Assembly (NCBI RefSeq): GCF_030064895.1
Contig: NZ_JASJEB010000123.1
Coordinates: forward strand, 1 to 46,832
DNA length: 46,832 nucleotides
Reading direction: 5' to 3'
From: Crocosphaera sp.
GTDB taxonomy: Bacteria > Cyanobacteriota > Cyanobacteriia > Cyanobacteriales > Microcystaceae
This document shows, one piece after another, positions 43,724 to 46,832 of this stretch. Every line of letters begins with the position of its first letter. Position 1 is the first letter of the stretch. The translations under genes and the position numbers were made by a program. Below the pieces are notes generated by a model. That model saw only the letters and a list, made by a program, of their open reading frames with translations, was not told the origin of the DNA and ran no database searches.

Positions 43724-45280
43724 TTACTGACTCAGATGACCAGAAGTTAAAGAAACAAAAGGAGGAATTAGATTAGGATCTTCCCACAATAATGATAGGT
43801 GATGACCTAAGTTTTCGAGATCGTCATCGTCGTCTGAATCAATTTTTCTTCTATCTCCAATTATTTCTGGAAGGTTCTGAACATTTCCCTCACAGTTTAG
43901 GACAAGGTTATTAATCTCTTGAGAATGGTCTTCATATTTTTGATCATATCGTGACCAAATAGCAATAGGAATTCCAAGCTTTAGTAGTTTTAAAAACAAA
44001 GGATTCAAATCTACTGAGTTAGATCGACATAAATTTTTCCAAGTTTTTCCTTCATCTGAAGGATTAAATTGTTGCTTAACTAGATTCCATTTATCATCCC
44101 ATTGTTTTTTACATTTTGTCTGAAGATATCCAGGGTTTAAACGGTCAATACATCGAACACGAATTTGATATAAATCCTTGAGTGTAGAATCATCACCAAA
44201 AAATTCGCATTGCCAACAATCGAAGTTGGTTGATAATAATTCCTTTTCACAAAAAAAATAAATTGTCAAAACACTTCTTATATTAATAGGAATTTGAGAA
44301 GTTATTTCAATTAATTGAGTTAAAAGAGGTTTAATTTCTTCAATTGAATAATATTCTTTTTGTTGTTTTTGTTCTGTTTTTTTATTTTTATACTCTTGTA
44401 TTTCTTTATTCAAATGGATATAATCCTCCTTCGTAGGAGGATAAGGAACATCAGGTAAAAAATGGGCATCTTCTATTGCATACTGACCACTATTAATTGA
44501 TTTATTATCACTCGCTTTTATTTTTAAAATTAGACAGTGTTCTGTATAAGTCAAGGTAGTAGATATATTAGAAGTATGTACCATATCTATTCTTTCTGGT
44601 CTAATAGGGTTAACTGTCCAATCCTGAAACTCCTCTTCAGAAATAGTGAATACCTGTTTTAGCTCTTCTATGATAGTTTCAAACCAATTTCTTATATATC
44701 TTTCAACTCGCTTATCTTGAGCAATAGAAGTCAAAAGATGAATTATTGTTGATGTTTCCTGATCAATCAACAATTCAAAAATTTTTTCAAGGTTTTTATT
44801 ATATATTTTCTTTGATGCTTCTTTATTTAATTCATTTAATTCTAACCAGTAAACTTTTATCAGTTCGGCATAGTTATCTTTTTGTTCAACCTCCCATTGC
44901 TTAATCTCATTCTCTAACTTGTTTAAAATTCCTAATTTTAGATTATTAATTTGTAGGAGATTAGCTAAAGGGGCTGATTGTTCCTCTTTATTATATTGTT
45001 TATAGTAAGAGTCAAGAATTGAAACCAAATTTCTTTTTCCAACTTTTATCGAACTTCCATATTTTTTTCTTAGTGCATTTGTTAAAACAGGGTAAACTTT
45101 TTTGCTCATGTTCTTCTTTATATTAGTAAGATTCATATAGATTTTTTCATTATTTAAAATTTCCTCATAGGTTTGTCCTTTTAAAACTCCTTTGATTATT
45201 TCTCTTTGGTGAGTTTTTAAACATTCCTTTTCTTGTTTCATCAAAGCATCAATAAATTCTAAATATTGTTCATTAGTCAT
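43724..45280 (-). CDS. VMAP (vWA-MoxR associated) protein
   Basis: 518 residues. The N-terminus MTNEQYLEFIDALMKQEKEC with REIIKGVLKGQTYEEIL is the helix-turn-helix-like module seen at the start of these proteins. The end is the VMAP-C domain: WDDKWNLVKQQFNPSDEGKT, FLKLLKLGIPIAIWSRYDQ and LGHHLSLLWEDPNLIPPFVS. The middle part is helical. Such proteins lie with MoxR and vWA genes in ternary systems thought to respond to invasion. Family naming rests on these end motifs. Confidence 0.75.
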   Translation of the reverse strand: MTNEQYLEFIDALMKQEKECLKTHQREIIKGVLKGQTYEEILNNEKIYMNLTNIKKNMSKKVYPVLTNALRKKYGSSIKVGKRNLVSILDSYYKQYNKEEQSAPLANLLQINNLKLGILNKLENEIKQWEVEQKDNYAELIKVYWLELNELNKEASKKIYNKNLEKIFELLIDQETSTIIHLLTSIAQDKRVERYIRNWFETIIEELKQVFTISEEEFQDWTVNPIRPERIDMVHTSNISTTLTYTEHCLILKIKASDNKSINSGQYAIEDAHFLPDVPYPPTKEDYIHLNKEIQEYKNKKTEQKQQKEYYSIEEIKPLLTQLIEITSQIPINIRSVLTIYFFCEKELLSTNFDCWQCEFFGDDSTLKDLYQIRVRCIDRLNPGYLQTKCKKQWDDKWNLVKQQFNPSDEGKTWKNLCRSNSVDLNPLFLKLLKLGIPIAIWSRYDQKYEDHSQEINNLVLNCEGNVQNLPEIIGDRRKIDSDDDDDLENLGHHLSLLWEDPNLIPPFVSLTSGHLSQ

Positions 45281-45336
45281 TTTTAATTAGTTTTTTTCTC
45301 AACATAAAAATTTATTAAGTAACGACTTCACCTAAA

Positions 45337-45388
45337 GATACTTTGAGATACTTAAGAATACTTTTGAAAATTGACTACCGAAAGATAC
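45337..45388. promoter_or_regulatory. 10-bp-phased GATAC repeats
   Basis: GATACTT at 45337 and 45347 and GAATACTT at 45356 follow with one-turn spacing; another GATAC is at 45384. They lie between the divergent VMAP and 75-aa genes and look like an operator. Confidence 0.45.
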
Positions 45389-45470
45389 CTAAAGAAACTG
45401 ACATTAAACAAGATTATTTTTAGGATAAAAGTGTCATGAAAAATAGATAACGACAACAGGAGTTCAGACT

Positions 45471-45698
45471 ATGTTTAATCTCTTTTCTAAAAAGAAATCT
45501 CTCAACGAGAACTTAGAAAAACCAGCGTTTTCGGCCACAACGACAATAAGCATTAACCTTTCCACCAAAGTGTTAATGACCATTCTGGGAATCATCGCAA
45601 CTTTCTTAGGAGTGGGTTCGACTTTAAATCCCCAACAAATTTTACCTCAACCACCAGAGATTCAGATTGAGAGTCGAGTGGAGTTAGAGAAGCAATAA
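45471..45698 (+). CDS. Small membrane-anchored protein
   Basis: 75 residues; GGAG at 45461 precedes the ATG. A Lys-rich N-terminus, then a single membrane segment VLMTILGIIATFLGVGSTLN at ~33-52, then a Pro-rich polar tail. Not recognised. It is divergent from the VMAP operon and has its own terminator, so it may be a co-regulated partner or bystander. Confidence 0.6.
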   Translation: MFNLFSKKKSLNENLEKPAFSATTTISINLSTKVLMTILGIIATFLGVGSTLNPQQILPQPPEIQIESRVELEKQ

Positions 45699-45748
45699 AA
45701 ACTCACTAACTCTCAATCAATCTCAAACGAGAACTAAAAGTAAATTTT

Positions 45749-45776
45749 ACACGGCTCAAAGGAAGTCGTGTTTTTT
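45749..45776 (+). terminator. Terminator of the 75-aa gene
   Basis: ACACGGCT and AGTCGTGT pair (one G-T) around a seven-base loop, followed by TTTTTT. Confidence 0.8.
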
Positions 45777-45812
45777 CTTGTTAACTATAGTAAATCAATA
45801 TAGTCTGATTAT

Positions 45813-46832
45813 TTAATCATCTTCTTCAATAAACGTTAATAACCTCTCCTCAAACTCGGTCAACCAAGGCCGGTCTATTCTCCCTAAACTAGCCAATACA
45901 GCTTTAGCAGTATCCTCCATCTCAGGATCATACAATTTTGAGAGGCGATCGCATAATTTCCGCACCTCCTGCTGCTGCTCATTGGAATAAGGTAACTCCT
46001 TTAGATTCTCAGGTTTCACTTGATAATTGCCGTCCCATAAGCGGACAGTACAAGAAAAGTCATGGACTTCGGTGATAACGCACCAACACCCTCCTTTACC
46101 CCGTAAATCAGGATTATCTTTAACCATAATCATAGCGACTTCACCTTTGTGCCAAGAATTAGGAACTGGATTACCAAGACGAATTTGGTCTACAATGTTT
46201 TTCACAACACGGGCTGGAGGAACTTTACCTCCGACTTGGGAGACGGCTTCATTCCAGGCTTCTGCTTGTTCGTCAGGGTTAAGCTTTGACAATGGGCGAA
46301 CTTGTCTCTCGTTGGTTGGGAGAATTTGTCTCCCAATGGGAGACATTTGAGATGAGTCTATACTATTGGATGGAATGTCCCCCAATGGGAGACACTTTTC
46401 TTCAAGATTTTTGACAATAACGGCCGCATCCATTAATCGATAAGAATGGGCCCGTTGCATCCCAAAACGCTCACGCACATAATCGTCAAAAGTAGAATGT
46501 GTTGAGCGAAATAATTTTCTTTGACGTAGTTCTAAGAGTGCTTTACCAGCTTCGTAGAAAGCTCGTTCAACCTTACGTTCTAAGTGTAAGCGATCGCGTT
46601 CTTCCTCATGAGTTAATTCATCAGTATTAGTTAAGGTTTGGTTGTCATTATTTTCCACCACTTCAACGGTGACAGAAGTTTCTTGAGGTTGATTAGGGGT
46701 AAATTCAAAGCATATTACCCAAACTGGTTGATTTTTCCCCTCAAAGAACTCATTAATGAATTGCTCAAAGGTATAGTTAGGGAAACCTTCGGCTTTTAAG
46801 TCAGCTTGGGTCATTTCCACCAATGGTTGCTG
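45813..46832 (-). CDS. Unrecognised protein, partial at window edge
   Basis: At least 339 residues. The frame is open to the edge (codons before TTG 46823 read QQP), so the start is outside. A helical segment LERKVERAFYEAGKALLELR leads to FRSTHSTFDDYVRERFGMQR and AHSYRLMDAAVIVKNLEEK, a helix-turn-helix-like pattern found in plasmid and phage regulators. A linker with SNSIDSSQMSPIGRQILP and SKLNPDEQAEAWNEAVSQVG follows, then a small beta barrel (CWCVITEVHDFSCTVRLWDG) and a helical tail. A DNA-linked regulatory role is inference. Confidence 0.6.
   Translation of the reverse strand, partial: QQPLVEMTQADLKAEGFPNYTFEQFINEFFEGKNQPVWVICFEFTPNQPQETSVTVEVVENNDNQTLTNTDELTHEEERDRLHLERKVERAFYEAGKALLELRQRKLFRSTHSTFDDYVRERFGMQRAHSYRLMDAAVIVKNLEEKCLPLGDIPSNSIDSSQMSPIGRQILPTNERQVRPLSKLNPDEQAEAWNEAVSQVGGKVPPARVVKNIVDQIRLGNPVPNSWHKGEVAMIMVKDNPDLRGKGGCWCVITEVHDFSCTVRLWDGNYQVKPENLKELPYSNEQQQEVRKLCDRLSKLYDPEMEDTAKAVLASLGRIDRPWLTEFEERLLTFIEEDD

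Overview
The window looks like a low-GC unicellular cyanobacterium of the Crocosphaera/Cyanothece kind. The reasons are many HIP1-type GCGATCGC sites, a pipX-pipY pair, CofG for a deazaflavin chromophore, heptameric GCCTTTT repeats, and an abundance of Uma2 and LRR-Roc-COR type genes. No rRNA, tRNA or CRISPR array was seen.

Bases 1-2240 hold a tight plus-strand operon: the end of a tandem methyltransferase, an AllA-like protein, and a divergent PanD. It may make a methylated beta-alanine derivative. Bases 2288-5145 are a scrap zone: a TnpB remnant fused to PKD repeats, a Uma2 nuclease, a GIY-YIG protein, and a short gene whose end is made by a palindromic repeat. Bases 5234-18922 are mostly chromosomal housekeeping: an ene-reductase, DoxX, CofG, PipX, PipY, a YdiJ-like FAD/Fe-S dehydrogenase, ComEC, a histidine kinase without the usual phospho-accepting His, and an ABC-F protein. 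Bases 18934-22167 encode a Roco protein with 14 near-identical LRR units.

Bases 22501-35588 are a phage-derived block: baseplate spike, a possible clamp-like protein, connector, portal, fibre or virion proteins on both strands, and an HNH nuclease. No terminase, capsid, protease, tape measure or integrase is visible, so the block is partial or rearranged.

Bases 35977-45280 are the most interesting part. A VMAP protein, a MoxR AAA+ ATPase and a vWA-FGE fusion form a ternary conflict-type system, read on the minus strand. The FGE domain ends in a variable repeat (VR) of a diversity-generating retroelement (DGR). An Avd gene, a reverse transcriptase, a template repeat (TR) and a second FGE gene with its own VR follow. 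The reverse transcriptase is broken: an element with about 40-bp inverted repeats, carrying an IVP/S23-like four-helix-bundle gene, sits where the catalytic YxDD core should be. The TR has drifted from both VRs at non-adenine positions. The local DGR therefore looks like a fossil that still holds two diversified receptors. The window ends with a small membrane protein gene, a terminator, and a partial unknown gene.
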